From assembly GCA_013203465.1 (NCBI GenBank), contig JABMNR010000022.1, forward strand, positions 1 through 45,873: 45,873 bases of DNA, in the 5' to 3' direction. The notes under the pieces were generated by a model. That model made no database searches. It saw nothing but the letters and a program-made list of their open reading frames with translations, and was not told the DNA's origin. Position 1 is the first letter of the stretch; every line of letters starts with the position of its first letter. This stretch comes from Alphaproteobacteria bacterium. GTDB taxonomy: Bacteria; Pseudomonadota; Alphaproteobacteria; Thalassobaculales; Thalassobaculaceae. Position numbers and translations under genes: made by a program. This document shows, in pieces, positions 24,782-33,249 of this stretch.

Positions 24782-25735
24782 TTACGCCGCGATTTCACGG
24801 ACCGGCGCACCGGCCGCCCAGGCGATGATGTTCTCGACCATCTGGCCATAGAAAACCCGGTAGCTTTCCTCGGTCACGTAGCCGACATGCGGCGTGGTCA
24901 GCAGGTTCTCGATCCGCCGGTAGGGGTGATCGGCGGGCAACGGCTCCACGTCGTACACATCGACCGCCGCCGCCCGGATCGTGCCGCCGGTCAGCGCCGC
25001 GATCAGCGCGGCTTCCGTGACAATCGGCCCGCGCGAGGTGTTGACCAGCACCGCCGTCGGCTTCATCCAACCGAGTTCCGTTGCCCCGACCAGCCCCCGC
25101 GAGCGGTCGGACAGCACCATGTGGATCGACACCACATCGGCGCGGCGGAACAGCGCTTCCTTGGTGACCTTCTCGACCCCGGCTTCGTCGCAGCGTTCTT
25201 GGGTCAAGTTCGGCGACCAGGCGATGACATTCATGCCAAAGTGCGGGGCGATCGCCGCCACCATGCCGCCCAACCGGCCGAGCCCGACGAGACCCAAGGT
25301 CTTACCCTCCAGGCCCTGGCCGGTCCGGGCCTGCCAGCCGCCATCCTTCATCGTTCTATGATCGAAGGCCACATTCCGCATGACCCCAAGGATCAGCGCC
25401 CAGGTAAGCTCGGTCGTCGTGCCGCCCGGACTCTCGGTGCCGCAGCACACCACGCCATTGGCGCGCAGAGTGGTGAAATCCACCGCGTTGTTGCGCATAC
25501 CCGAGGTGATGAACAGCTTCAGATTCGGCAACCGGCTCACCACGCCGGTCGGAAACGGCGTGCGCTCCCGCATCGCACAGACGATCTCGAACTCCTGCAG
25601 CCGCGCCACCAATCCGTCGTGCTCGACCAGGTTGTCGGTGAACACCACCGGCTCGAAGCCATCGGGTAGGTTGGACCAGTCGGCGCTGCTGAGCGCGGCG
25701 TTGGCGTAATCGTCGAGAATGGCGATCTTGGGCAC
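24782..25735 (-). CDS. D-2-hydroxyacid dehydrogenase (NAD-binding)
   Basis: 317 residues from a GTG start with AAAGGAT upstream. The NAD motif LGLVGLGRLGG lies near 147-157. The catalytic Arg is expected in the GTESPGG/TEL region or SGMRNN near 78, the Glu in DVYDVEPLP near 259, and the His in LLTTPHVGYVTEES near 279. It belongs to the SerA/GyaR-like family acting on 2-hydroxy acids or their phosphates; the exact substrate is unknown. It is 23 bases downstream of msrB and may be co-transcribed with it. Confidence 0.9.
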   Translation of the reverse strand: MPKIAILDDYANAALSSADWSNLPDGFEPVVFTDNLVEHDGLVARLQEFEIVCAMRERTPFPTGVVSRLPNLKLFITSGMRNNAVDFTTLRANGVVCCGTESPGGTTTELTWALILGVMRNVAFDHRTMKDGGWQARTGQGLEGKTLGLVGLGRLGGMVAAIAPHFGMNVIAWSPNLTQERCDEAGVEKVTKEALFRRADVVSIHMVLSDRSRGLVGATELGWMKPTAVLVNTSRGPIVTEAALIAALTGGTIRAAAVDVYDVEPLPADHPYRRIENLLTTPHVGYVTEESYRVFYGQMVENIIAWAAGAPVREIAA

Positions 25736-25758
25736 AGGGCTATCCTTTATGTATCAGT

Positions 25759-26175
25759 TCAAGATGCTTCTTGATCGCGTTGTTTTTCCTGTAATATCAA
25801 ACTTGCCGAGTTCATGCAGTAGCGCTGACCGGTCGGTGCCGGACCGTCCGGGAACACATGGCCCAGATGCGCCTCGCAGCGTGCGCAGTGCACTTCGTTG
25901 CGGGTCATGAAGAACGACCGGTCGGTGTGAATGCCGACCGCGTTCTCGTCGAGCGGCGCGTAGAAACTCGGCCAACCGGTGCCGCTGTCGAATTTCGTGT
26001 CGCTGTCGAACAGCGGTTGGCCACAGCAGATGCAGGCGTAGACCCCCGGTGCCTTGCTGTCGTGGTAGGCGTTGGCGAACGGCCGCTCGGTCCCATGCTT
26101 GCGGGCCACCCGATACTGCTCGGGGGTAAGCTGGGTCTTCCACTCGGCGTCGGTTTTGGTGATCTTGTCGGTCAT
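25759..26175 (-). CDS. msrB: Peptide-methionine (R)-S-oxide reductase MsrB
   Basis: 138 residues, full length. Zinc-site cysteines are in [11 protein letters not shown] (about 46-56) and [11 protein letters not shown] near 95-105. The catalytic Cys lies in [11 protein letters not shown] near 115-125. The substrate segment [11 protein letters not shown] is conserved. It repairs R-methionine sulfoxide in proteins using thioredoxin. The gene sits 55 bases behind the CaiB-type gene on the same strand, so it may share the long leftward transcript. Confidence 0.96.
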   Translation of the reverse strand: MTDKITKTDAEWKTQLTPEQYRVARKHGTERPFANAYHDSKAPGVYACICCGQPLFDSDTKFDSGTGWPSFYAPLDENAVGIHTDRSFFMTRNEVHCARCEAHLGHVFPDGPAPTGQRYCMNSASLILQEKQRDQEAS

Positions 26176-26230
26176 CGGCGTCGCTCCGTCACTGATTGCC
26201 TAACACTATATGGGCGGCGCGCGCCTGACA

Positions 26231-27445
26231 TCAGCCCTTGCGCCGCGTCTCCAGCACCACACCCGCCTCGATCAACGCCGCGATCGCCTCGTCGGATACA
26301 CCGTGCTCGCGCAATATATCGCGACCGTGTTCGGCGAAGCGCGGCGGGCGGCGTTTGATCGACCCCGGCGTGCGGCTGAATTTGATGGGAATGCCCCAGT
26401 TGCGATAGTCGCCCATCTCGACCGCCATCTCGCGGTGCACGGTGTGCGGATGCGCCATCACCTCGGCGGTGTCGCGCATCGGACCGACCGGCAGGCCCGC
26501 CGCCAGCAACCGGTCGCAGAGTGCGTTGCCGTCCACGTCGATCAGCAACGCCTGCAACTCCGCGTTCAGCTCCGTCTGGTTGACCAGCCGATCGCCGTTG
26601 GTGGCGAAACGCGGATCCTCACCCATCTCAGGCTTGCCCAGCTCGACACAGATTTTCTTGAACGCCCGGTCGTTACCGCCGGCGACGAAGATGTCGACCG
26701 TCTTGGTCTTGAACAGATCATAAGGTGCTATGTTCGGGTGCTGGTTGCCGGTGCGTCCCGGCACCTTGCCCGACAGCACGAAGTTCGGCACATGCGGATG
26801 CATCAGCGCCAGCCCGCAATCGTACAGCGTCATGTCGATGTACTGGCCCCGCCCGGAACGCTCGCGCTCCAGCAACGCCATCAGAACGGCGTTCGACGCG
26901 TACAACCCGGTGCCGATATCGACCATCGGCAGGCCGATCCGGGTCGGGCCGCTGTCCCGGGTGCCGTTGATCGAGAAATGCCCGACCATCGCCTGGATGA
27001 TGCCGTCATAGCCCGGATACCCGCCATAAGGACCGGTGGCGCCGAAGCCGGAAATCCGGCAGTGCACCAATTTGGGAAACCGCGCCTTCAGCACATCCTC
27101 ATAGCCGAGGCCCCATTTCTCCATCGCGCCGGGTTTGTAATTCTCGATCAGGACATCCGCGCCCTCCAGCAGGGTCAGCAAAACCTCCTTGCCCTTGTCG
27201 GTCGAGAGATCGAGGCCGAGGGAGCGCTTGTTGCGGTTCACGCCGAGGAAATAGCTGGCGTCCCCGCCCTCGTCGAACGGCGGCCCCCAATCCCGCACCT
27301 CGTCGCCCTGGGGCGGTTCGACCTTGATGATTTCGGCCCCATGATCGCCCAGCAGTTGGGTGCAATACGGCCCGCCCAGCACACGGGTGCAATCGATCAC
27401 CTTGATGCCCGCCAAGGCACCGCCGGTCGTTGTGGTCTCGGCCAC
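26231..27445 (-). CDS. CaiB/BaiF family (class III) CoA-transferase
   Basis: 404 residues from a GTG start preceded by GGAGG. The N-terminus IKVIDCTRVLGGPYCTQLLGDHGAEIIKVE is diagnostic in pattern (shown in pieces: VIDCTRVLGGPYC, DHGAEIIKVEPP). Next come GVNRNKRSLGLDLS near 69 and the catalytic Asp of the family in LPMVDIGTGLYA near 170. Class III enzymes move CoA between carboxylic acids such as oxalate, succinate, carnitine or bile acids. It lies downstream of a different, two-subunit CoA-transferase, which is unusual in one operon. Substrate unknown. Confidence 0.93.
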   Translation of the reverse strand: MAETTTTGGALAGIKVIDCTRVLGGPYCTQLLGDHGAEIIKVEPPQGDEVRDWGPPFDEGGDASYFLGVNRNKRSLGLDLSTDKGKEVLLTLLEGADVLIENYKPGAMEKWGLGYEDVLKARFPKLVHCRISGFGATGPYGGYPGYDGIIQAMVGHFSINGTRDSGPTRIGLPMVDIGTGLYASNAVLMALLERERSGRGQYIDMTLYDCGLALMHPHVPNFVLSGKVPGRTGNQHPNIAPYDLFKTKTVDIFVAGGNDRAFKKICVELGKPEMGEDPRFATNGDRLVNQTELNAELQALLIDVDGNALCDRLLAAGLPVGPMRDTAEVMAHPHTVHREMAVEMGDYRNWGIPIKFSRTPGSIKRRPPRFAEHGRDILREHGVSDEAIAALIEAGVVLETRRKG

Positions 27446-27480
27446 TGAGTCCTCCGTCGTGTCGGTCGTGGATAGCGGTC

Positions 27481-28221
27481 TTACGCCGCCTTGCCCACGC
27501 CGAACACCCGTTCGGCGAAGGCGGGATAGATCTCGGCAATCTGTTCGGCCACCGGGCCACGGATCAACGCCAAGGTCTCGGCGTCAGGCGTTGGTGTCTC
27601 CGGCACCACCTCCGGGATGTCGTAGGCGAAGCCGGTCTGCTCGGCGATCTCGTTCGTGGTGTGGCCGGGATGGACGCTGCGCAGGGTGAACCGCGCGCGC
27701 GCCTTGTCGAAATCGAACAGACACCGGTCGGTGATCAGCGCGTATGGCCCGCCGGGGCGGTAGACGTTGGCGTCGCTGATCCCCGGCGAGGAGATGAAAT
27801 CCACCCGCTCGACCAGGGTACGCGGCGTGTGCTCCAGGCGGAACAGGATCACGCGCGGGACGACAAAATACAGATAGCCCGAGCCGAACGAGCCGGGAAA
27901 CCGCGCCTTGGGCCGGTCCGGATCGCCGATCGACACCAGGTTGATGTTCGCCTGGCCGTCGATCTGCGCGCCCGACAGGAAGAACGCGTCGATCCGGCCT
28001 TGCCCGGCGCAATCGAACAGCTCCTTGCCGCCGTCGGTGAAGAAATTGTGCCGCTCGGAGCCGAGCACCGACACCCGCATCGCCCCGCCGGAACGCTGCT
28101 TGGCCAGCAATGCGGCCGCCCCCGGCACCGGCGAGCTGGCGCCGACCGCCACGTGGCGCAAACCGGCCAACATCCCGGCGATGGTGGCGATCAGGATTTC
28201 TTCCGAGCGCGCGTCGCTCAT
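27481..28221 (-). CDS. Family I CoA-transferase, subunit B
   Basis: 246 residues from the ATG at 28221, which overlaps the stop of subunit A (ATGA). Motifs: VAVGASSPVPGAAALLAK near 21-38, the VLGSERHNFFTDGG segment near 50-63, DAFFLSGAQIDGQANINLVS near 78-97, and GSGYLYFVVPRV near 115. The general layout is that of glutaconate/3-oxoacid CoA-transferase beta subunits and of the IpdB hydrolase subunit. The Glu in GSERHN is a candidate for the catalytic Glu of this family, but the usual ESG/ENG context is altered. The acyl substrate cannot be read from sequence. Confidence 0.82.
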   Translation of the reverse strand: MSDARSEEILIATIAGMLAGLRHVAVGASSPVPGAAALLAKQRSGGAMRVSVLGSERHNFFTDGGKELFDCAGQGRIDAFFLSGAQIDGQANINLVSIGDPDRPKARFPGSFGSGYLYFVVPRVILFRLEHTPRTLVERVDFISSPGISDANVYRPGGPYALITDRCLFDFDKARARFTLRSVHPGHTTNEIAEQTGFAYDIPEVVPETPTPDAETLALIRGPVAEQIAEIYPAFAERVFGVGKAA

Positions 28222-29039
28222 TCCGCCGCCTCGCGCCCGCTCACGACTTCGGACAGATAGGCGGCGAACCCCTCCTCGGTCCGCGCCATCTCGGCGTAGC
28301 GCGCCAGGTGGTCGTTGTCGTTGCCGTAGCGGGTGTACAGCCCCTGCGGCCACGCGCCCTGTTTCGCCTCGGCCACGGCGGAGACGTACAGCCCTGGGAT
28401 GGTACCGGCCTTGGTCGAGGGATCGGCCATCAGGTCGTCGTCGACGATCTCCTCGACCGTGACTAGGGTATCGCGGGCCGCATGGGCCATGACCATGCAT
28501 TCGCGCCGTACGCCGATCCAGACATTGCCCTGGCGGTCGGCCTTGGGCGCGTGGAACACCGCGAGATCGGGGGTGATCGCCGGGATCGCCACGATCGGGT
28601 CACCCTCGGCGAACGGGTTGTCGATGATCCGCCAATCCGCTCGCCGGTCCAGGATGTCGGAGCCGATGAGCCCGCGCATCACGCTGAACGGCGCCCCGCG
28701 CTCGGCCGCCTGCAAGCCCGCATGAATAGCCGGGCACGTCGCATCCAGCACCCGGATCGAGCCGGCCTTCACCGCCGCCGTGAAGCGCGGTGCCAGCCCA
28801 TGCTCCCCCATGGTCACCGCCGAGGTCTCGACCGTCGCCACGCAGCCGGCGCCGATCAGCAGATCACCGTGATAGCCGAACACCGGCACACCGACGAGAT
28901 GCAAATCCTTCACGCCACGCCGGATCACCGCCCGCCACAGCGCGTTGGCGCAACCGGAATAATCCGGCGGCAGCGTGATCACCACGCCGTCGGTCACCTT
29001 GGCGGCGAGCGGGTCGATGGAACTCAGGATGTCGGTCAA
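28218..29039 (-). CDS. Family I CoA-transferase, subunit A
   Basis: 273 residues. The start is a TTG at 29039, chosen because a perfect AGGAGGTG lies seven bases upstream and upstream in-frame codons would run through the preceding gene. Motifs: LVGVPVFGYHGDLLIGAG, VETSAVTMGEHGLAPRF, DPIVAIPAITPDLAVFHAPKAD (in pieces: VAIPAITPDLAVFHAPKAD) and GNVWIGV. These match the alpha subunit of GctA/IpdA-like proteins. It acts as a heteromer with subunit B, whose start overlaps its stop. It transfers CoA to, or hydrolyses, an unknown acyl-CoA. Confidence 0.82.
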   Translation of the reverse strand: MTDILSSIDPLAAKVTDGVVITLPPDYSGCANALWRAVIRRGVKDLHLVGVPVFGYHGDLLIGAGCVATVETSAVTMGEHGLAPRFTAAVKAGSIRVLDATCPAIHAGLQAAERGAPFSVMRGLIGSDILDRRADWRIIDNPFAEGDPIVAIPAITPDLAVFHAPKADRQGNVWIGVRRECMVMAHAARDTLVTVEEIVDDDLMADPSTKAGTIPGLYVSAVAEAKQGAWPQGLYTRYGNDNDHLARYAEMARTEEGFAAYLSEVVSGREAAE

Positions 29040-29044
29040 AACGT

Positions 29045-29052
29045 CACCTCCT
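29045..29052 (-). promoter_or_regulatory. Perfect Shine-Dalgarno site overlapping the upstream stop codon
   Basis: On the minus strand AGGAGGTG lies seven bases before the TTG start of CoA-transferase subunit A. Its first bases are shared with the TAG stop of the membrane-protein gene (29051-29053). It decides the start of subunit A and suggests ribosomes can re-initiate after the upstream gene. Confidence 0.75.
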
Positions 29053-30454
29053 ATCCCTCTTGGCACAAACGGTCGAACATCTTCGGTGCCAGCGCGGGAC
29101 GGCGCAGCATACCGTTTTCCGCCCGCCAACCGGCCACGCGCTCAAGAATAGGAGCCTTTCCAACGCCGACCAAGCCCTCCAAACGGGCCCGAAAGCCCTC
29201 ACCAACCCCGACACGCCATCCGTCGGGTTCGATCCGCAAGCCGCATGGCCGGTCACCCGCCCGCCATGCGGCGACTTCCAGACGCCAATCCGGGCCTGGT
29301 CCGCCAAGCCGATCCCTGGGAGCGTGAAACGCGAGCACGCCCAGAAACACCACCGGCGCTATCAGCGCTATCCGCGGCGGCGGTACGCGCGCGAACACGC
29401 CGGCAACCGCGCTTAGCAACACCAGATTGACGAGCAAGGTGTAGCGCCCGCCGTCCCCCACCGGTAAGGCGTCAACCGCGTCATGCGGATAGGAGAACAG
29501 CGAGCCGGCAACCACGCCGGAAATCGCGACCAGCGCCACCACGACATGCGGGAGAGAACGGGTTCGACGGATCGCGGCCAGGATCACCAGCAACACGCCG
29601 TAGAAAGCCGCCGCGCCGATGTACAGCCATATCGACGGCAGCCCCGAGACGGCACGCGCCACGGCATCCGCCACCTCGAAACCGGCCGCGATCAGCGCGA
29701 CACTGCCGACCAGCAGTTCCCAAGGCAGGATCAACATCGCCTGCATCAGGATATCGAGGATCGCCCGGTCGGGACCACCGCCCCAATAGGCCCGGTAGGC
29801 CGCCATCGACACCAGGTGGGCAACAAGCACGAGGAACAGCGTTAGCGCCCGGCCGCGATCCACGGGCGCGCGCGAAAGCATCGCCTTTACCAGCATCGCC
29901 GGAAACAGCACGGCCACGGGCGGCCCGATCAAGCCGGCGATTCCGATGAAGGCGGCATCGCCCCATAGCCGGGACGTCGGATGCTCGGCCGCGTCATCGA
30001 ACAGCATGCAGATCACAGGCATCGCGGCCCAGAAGTGCATGTTCGTCGACGTCAGGGTCACTTCCGCCGCCGCCGGCACCAGAGCCAGGGCGGCGACGAA
30101 CACACTCTTGTGCGCCAAGGTGGGCAGGAAACTCAGACGAGCCAGCGCGATGTAGCCGACCACCGCCACTTGGACCATGAAGGCGACCGTCTGATGCGCG
30201 AACGCCCAGTATTCGGGCTGTATCCAGGTGGCCGCGACGAGCGCCGTCGCTCCGTTGAGTACATTCAGATAGCCCTGAAAATGGATAAACACAGCACCTG
30301 GACCACCTCCCAAGAGCGCGTTCTGCAGAAAGAACAGCCCTTCCTCGGCGTACAGGCGCGGTTGGGTGATCAGGTGTGGAAACTTCGCGGCCAGCAAGCC
30401 ACCGAACAGCAGCAGCAGAAACCCGAACCCGCCCCATCGTCGAGCAGCCGTCAT
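29051..30454 (-). CDS. Uncharacterised polytopic membrane protein, GT-C-like
   Basis: 467 residues from the ATG at 30454, which lies eight bases after the preceding SDR stop. About ten hydrophobic segments are visible between residues 9 and 395, with a soluble tail of about 75 residues at the C-terminus. Between the first two segments sits RLYAEEGLFFLQNAL (near 33-47), an acidic loop motif after TM1 of the kind found in GT-C glycosyltransferases. A glycosyl- or phosphoglycan transferase is therefore one possibility, but no catalytic proof exists. It is odd to find it inside a run of acyl-CoA enzymes. A second possibility is a transporter for the pathway substrate. Confidence 0.7.
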   Translation of the reverse strand: MTAARRWGGFGFLLLLFGGLLAAKFPHLITQPRLYAEEGLFFLQNALLGGGPGAVFIHFQGYLNVLNGATALVAATWIQPEYWAFAHQTVAFMVQVAVVGYIALARLSFLPTLAHKSVFVAALALVPAAAEVTLTSTNMHFWAAMPVICMLFDDAAEHPTSRLWGDAAFIGIAGLIGPPVAVLFPAMLVKAMLSRAPVDRGRALTLFLVLVAHLVSMAAYRAYWGGGPDRAILDILMQAMLILPWELLVGSVALIAAGFEVADAVARAVSGLPSIWLYIGAAAFYGVLLVILAAIRRTRSLPHVVVALVAISGVVAGSLFSYPHDAVDALPVGDGGRYTLLVNLVLLSAVAGVFARVPPPRIALIAPVVFLGVLAFHAPRDRLGGPGPDWRLEVAAWRAGDRPCGLRIEPDGWRVGVGEGFRARLEGLVGVGKAPILERVAGWRAENGMLRRPALAPKMFDRLCQEG

Positions 30455-30461
30455 CGCGTTG

Positions 30462-31256
30462 CTACTGCCCAAAGCCCTCGACCGCCGCGACGTAGCTATT
30501 GTAGCTGACCGCCGCGCACCAGCCGGCGTCGATCGGCAGGGTGACGCCGGTGATCGCCGCCGCCTGATCCGACAGCAGGAAGGCGATGCCGTCGGCGATG
30601 TGGTGCGGCCGGACCAGCATCTTCAACGCGCCCGAGTTCCTGATCGCCTCGGGATCACGGTGGCCGCTGTCGATCCGCGCCTGGATCGCCGGGGTGATGG
30701 TGTAGGTCGGCGCCACGCCGTTCACCCGGATGCCGTGGATGCCGTACTCGACCGCGAACAGCTCGGTCAGTTGTTTCACCGCCACCTTGGACACGGTGTA
30801 GCTAGGGATCGGCAGCACCGCGAAGCTGTTGATCGAGGCCAGGTTGACGATCGCCCCCGCCTGCCGCGCCTTCATCCGCCGGGCGGCGGCGACGTTGACC
30901 GACCAGGTGCCGCGATAGTTCACATCCATGATCCGGTCGGCCTCGGCCCGGTCCATGCGCTCGGCGGTGATGGCGTTCTGCAGGACACCGGCGGCGTGCA
31001 CCACCCCATGCACCGGCCCGATCTCGCTTTCGATCCGGTCGAATACATCCTCGACCGCCTGATCGTCGGCCACGTCGAGGGCCATGGCGTCGGCCGCCGT
31101 CCCACCCGCCCGCAACGCCTCGACCGCCGTCTCCGCGCCCTCGGCGTTGACGTCGAGCACGACGATCCGATCGCCGTCCCTGGCCAGCCGGTCGGCCGTC
31201 GCCCGGCCGATGCCGCTGGCGCCGCCGGTGATCACCGTGATGCGTTGATCCGCCAT
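30462..31256 (-). CDS. SDR family oxidoreductase
   Basis: 264 residues. TGGASGIGRAT (10-20) is the cofactor loop. VLDVNAEG with Asp after strand 2 suggests NAD. VVHAAGVLQNA near 84-94 stands for NNAG, LASINSFAV near 138 carries the Ser, and YTVSK near 152-156 is the catalytic pair. It probably oxidises a 3-hydroxyacyl-CoA or another secondary alcohol, given the acyl-CoA dehydrogenase 21 bases upstream. GGGAGAG precedes the ATG. Confidence 0.92.
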   Translation of the reverse strand: MADQRITVITGGASGIGRATADRLARDGDRIVVLDVNAEGAETAVEALRAGGTAADAMALDVADDQAVEDVFDRIESEIGPVHGVVHAAGVLQNAITAERMDRAEADRIMDVNYRGTWSVNVAAARRMKARQAGAIVNLASINSFAVLPIPSYTVSKVAVKQLTELFAVEYGIHGIRVNGVAPTYTITPAIQARIDSGHRDPEAIRNSGALKMLVRPHHIADGIAFLLSDQAAAITGVTLPIDAGWCAAVSYNSYVAAVEGFGQ

Positions 31257-31277
31257 GTCTCTCTCCCGGGCTTTTTG

Positions 31278-32441
31278 TTATCGCCGCTGATCGAACCGGC
31301 GCCCGACCAGGGCGGCGGCGATGTTGGTTTTCTGGATGTCGATGGCGCCACCGGCGATGCCCCAGCCCCAGCCGTCGCGCAACTTGCGCTCCATGCCGTA
31401 CTCCTTAGCGTAACCGTACGCGCCCATGACCTGCAGGCCGGCGCCCGCCACGTCGCGCACCATCTCGTTGGCGAAGCATTTGGCCAGCGAGCTGTCGAGC
31501 ACGCTGGGCAGGCCGTCCTCGGCGTTCTTGGCGGCGCGCCAGATCAGCAGCCGAGAGGCCTCGACCTTCATCGCCATCTCGGCCAGCTTCATCTGCACCG
31601 CCTGGAACTCGACCAGCTGCTTGCCGAACGCCTTACGCTCCTGGGTGTAGCTCAGCGCCTGATCGAGCGCCGACTGAGCGATGCCGAGGCACATGGTGGC
31701 GTTGCCGCAGCGCTCCAGATCGAACGCTTCCATCAGACGGCGGAACCCGCCATCGGCGGGCACGATCAGGTTCTCCTTCGGCACCCGCACGTCGTCGAAA
31801 AAGATGTCGGCCGACGGCACGCCGCGAAACCCCATCAACTGCTCGCGCTCGCCGAACGACACGCCCGCCAGGTCCTGCTCGACATAGAGCGCGCCGATGC
31901 CCTTGGCCCCCGGCGCGTCGGACATCTTGGCGTAGACCACATAGGCGTCGGCGTGGCCGCCGCCGGAGCACCAGCGTTTCTGGCCGTTCAGCAGGAAGTG
32001 ATCGCCCTTGTCCACGGCGCGGGTCTTCAGGTCGGTCAGGGCGGTGCCGGCGTCCGGCTCTGACATGGCGACGGCGCAGACGATCTCACCGGCGCAGACC
32101 CGGGGCACGACGCGTTTCGCCAACCCGGCGGCGGCGAAATGCTCGACCGCGCGGATCGGGCCGACCGAGGATTCGAAGATCGGGAACGCCACCGCCGGGG
32201 AGATTTTGGCGAACTCCTCCAGCACGATCAGCGCCTCCAGATTGCCGAGGCCAAGCCCGCCGTATTCCTCCGCCACGTTGACCCCGAGAAACCCCATCTC
32301 GGCATAGCGCTTGATCCATTCCCTGGGCAGCGGCTCGTCCGCCGCCTCCAGGTGCTTGGCTACATCCGGCAGCTCCTTGGCGGCGAACTGCCGGGCGGTG
32401 TCGCGCAGGCTCTCCTGCTCCTCGGTCAGGCGAAAATCCAC
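31278..32441 (-). CDS. Acyl-CoA dehydrogenase
   Basis: 387 residues from a GTG start with GGAGAG upstream; the nearby ATG at 32446 is in another frame and soon stops. FAD/substrate segment AVAMSEPDAGTALTDLKT lies near 124-141, WCSGGGHADAYVVYA near 156, and the ACAD signature 2-like GAYGYAKEYGMERKLRDG near 348-365. At the position of the usual catalytic Glu (YEGT) it has Gly (IAGGA). A Glu in FDLERCGNA near 245 matches the alternative base of isovaleryl-CoA-type enzymes. It introduces an alpha-beta double bond into an unknown acyl-CoA. Confidence 0.93.
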   Translation of the reverse strand: MDFRLTEEQESLRDTARQFAAKELPDVAKHLEAADEPLPREWIKRYAEMGFLGVNVAEEYGGLGLGNLEALIVLEEFAKISPAVAFPIFESSVGPIRAVEHFAAAGLAKRVVPRVCAGEIVCAVAMSEPDAGTALTDLKTRAVDKGDHFLLNGQKRWCSGGGHADAYVVYAKMSDAPGAKGIGALYVEQDLAGVSFGEREQLMGFRGVPSADIFFDDVRVPKENLIVPADGGFRRLMEAFDLERCGNATMCLGIAQSALDQALSYTQERKAFGKQLVEFQAVQMKLAEMAMKVEASRLLIWRAAKNAEDGLPSVLDSSLAKCFANEMVRDVAGAGLQVMGAYGYAKEYGMERKLRDGWGWGIAGGAIDIQKTNIAAALVGRRFDQRR

Positions 32442-32456
32442 GTCATTCTCTCCGTC

Positions 32457-33194
32457 TTAGTCGTCGCGAAACGTCACGAAATCGTCGAGCGGCGCGCGCT
32501 CGGTGATCAAGGTGTTCTCGGCCAGCGACCAATCGGCGTGGCCGAGCGACAGGCCGCAGACCACCGCCTCATCCTCGCCCAGGCCCAGCTCCCGCCGGAT
32601 CACGGCGTGATAGGGCGCGAAGGCGGCTTGCGGGCAGGTCTCCAACCCGTGGGCACGGGCCAGGACCATCACGTTCTGCAGAAACATGCCGTAATCCAGC
32701 CACGAGCCGATCTCCAGATCCTTGTCGATGGTGAAGACCATGCCGACCGGCGCGTCGAAGAACGTGTAGTTGCGGCCGTGCTGGGCGTGGGTGCGCTCGA
32801 AATCGCCCTTGGTGATGCCGAGCAGGCCATAAAGATCCCAGCCGACCTTGCGGCGGCGGGACTTGTACGGCTCGCGGAACTGCTTGGGGTAGTAGGCCCA
32901 CTCCCCCTTGTGCTCCTCGGCGCTGTCGAACGCCTCCAGCAACGCGGCACTTAGGCGCTCGCGGGCGGCACCGGTCAGCACATGCACTTTCCAAGGCTGC
33001 ATGTTGGTGCCCGACGGCGCCCGGGCGGCGAGGGTCAGAATGCGCTCCACCGTCGCGCGCGGCACCGGGGTGTCGAGGAAGCCGCGTACCGACCGGCGCT
33101 GACCGACGGCGGCCTCAACCGAGTTGAGCGGCCCGTCGACCGGCAGCGGGATCGTCGGGGCATTGGCGAGGTCATTGATGCGGGCGTTGGTCAT
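32457..33194 (-). CDS. Nitroreductase family protein
   Basis: 245 residues. FMN-binding nitroreductase pattern: VGQRRSVRGFLDTPVPRATVERIL (in pieces: RRSVRGFLDTPV), then AARAPSGTNMQPWKVHVLTG near 54-73, and the C-terminal GLSLGHADWSLAEN near 215. It reduces nitro groups, quinones or similar with NAD(P)H; in catabolic operons members also reduce enones or dehalogenate. It is the first gene of the leftward run (acyl-CoA dehydrogenase follows after 15 bases), so a promoter is expected in the 33195-33249 spacer, where I see no clear box. Confidence 0.9.
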   Translation of the reverse strand: MTNARINDLANAPTIPLPVDGPLNSVEAAVGQRRSVRGFLDTPVPRATVERILTLAARAPSGTNMQPWKVHVLTGAARERLSAALLEAFDSAEEHKGEWAYYPKQFREPYKSRRRKVGWDLYGLLGITKGDFERTHAQHGRNYTFFDAPVGMVFTIDKDLEIGSWLDYGMFLQNVMVLARAHGLETCPQAAFAPYHAVIRRELGLGEDEAVVCGLSLGHADWSLAENTLITERAPLDDFVTFRDD

Positions 33195-33249
33195 GGCGGC
33201 GGGAGGCTAGCCCGCCAACACGGTCCACGCCTAGCCCCTACGCCGCACG

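Noticed and set aside
29224-29242. A GGGTTCGATCC string resembling a tRNA T-arm
   Set aside because: It lies inside the coding sequence of the membrane protein, and no acceptor or anticodon stem could be drawn around it.
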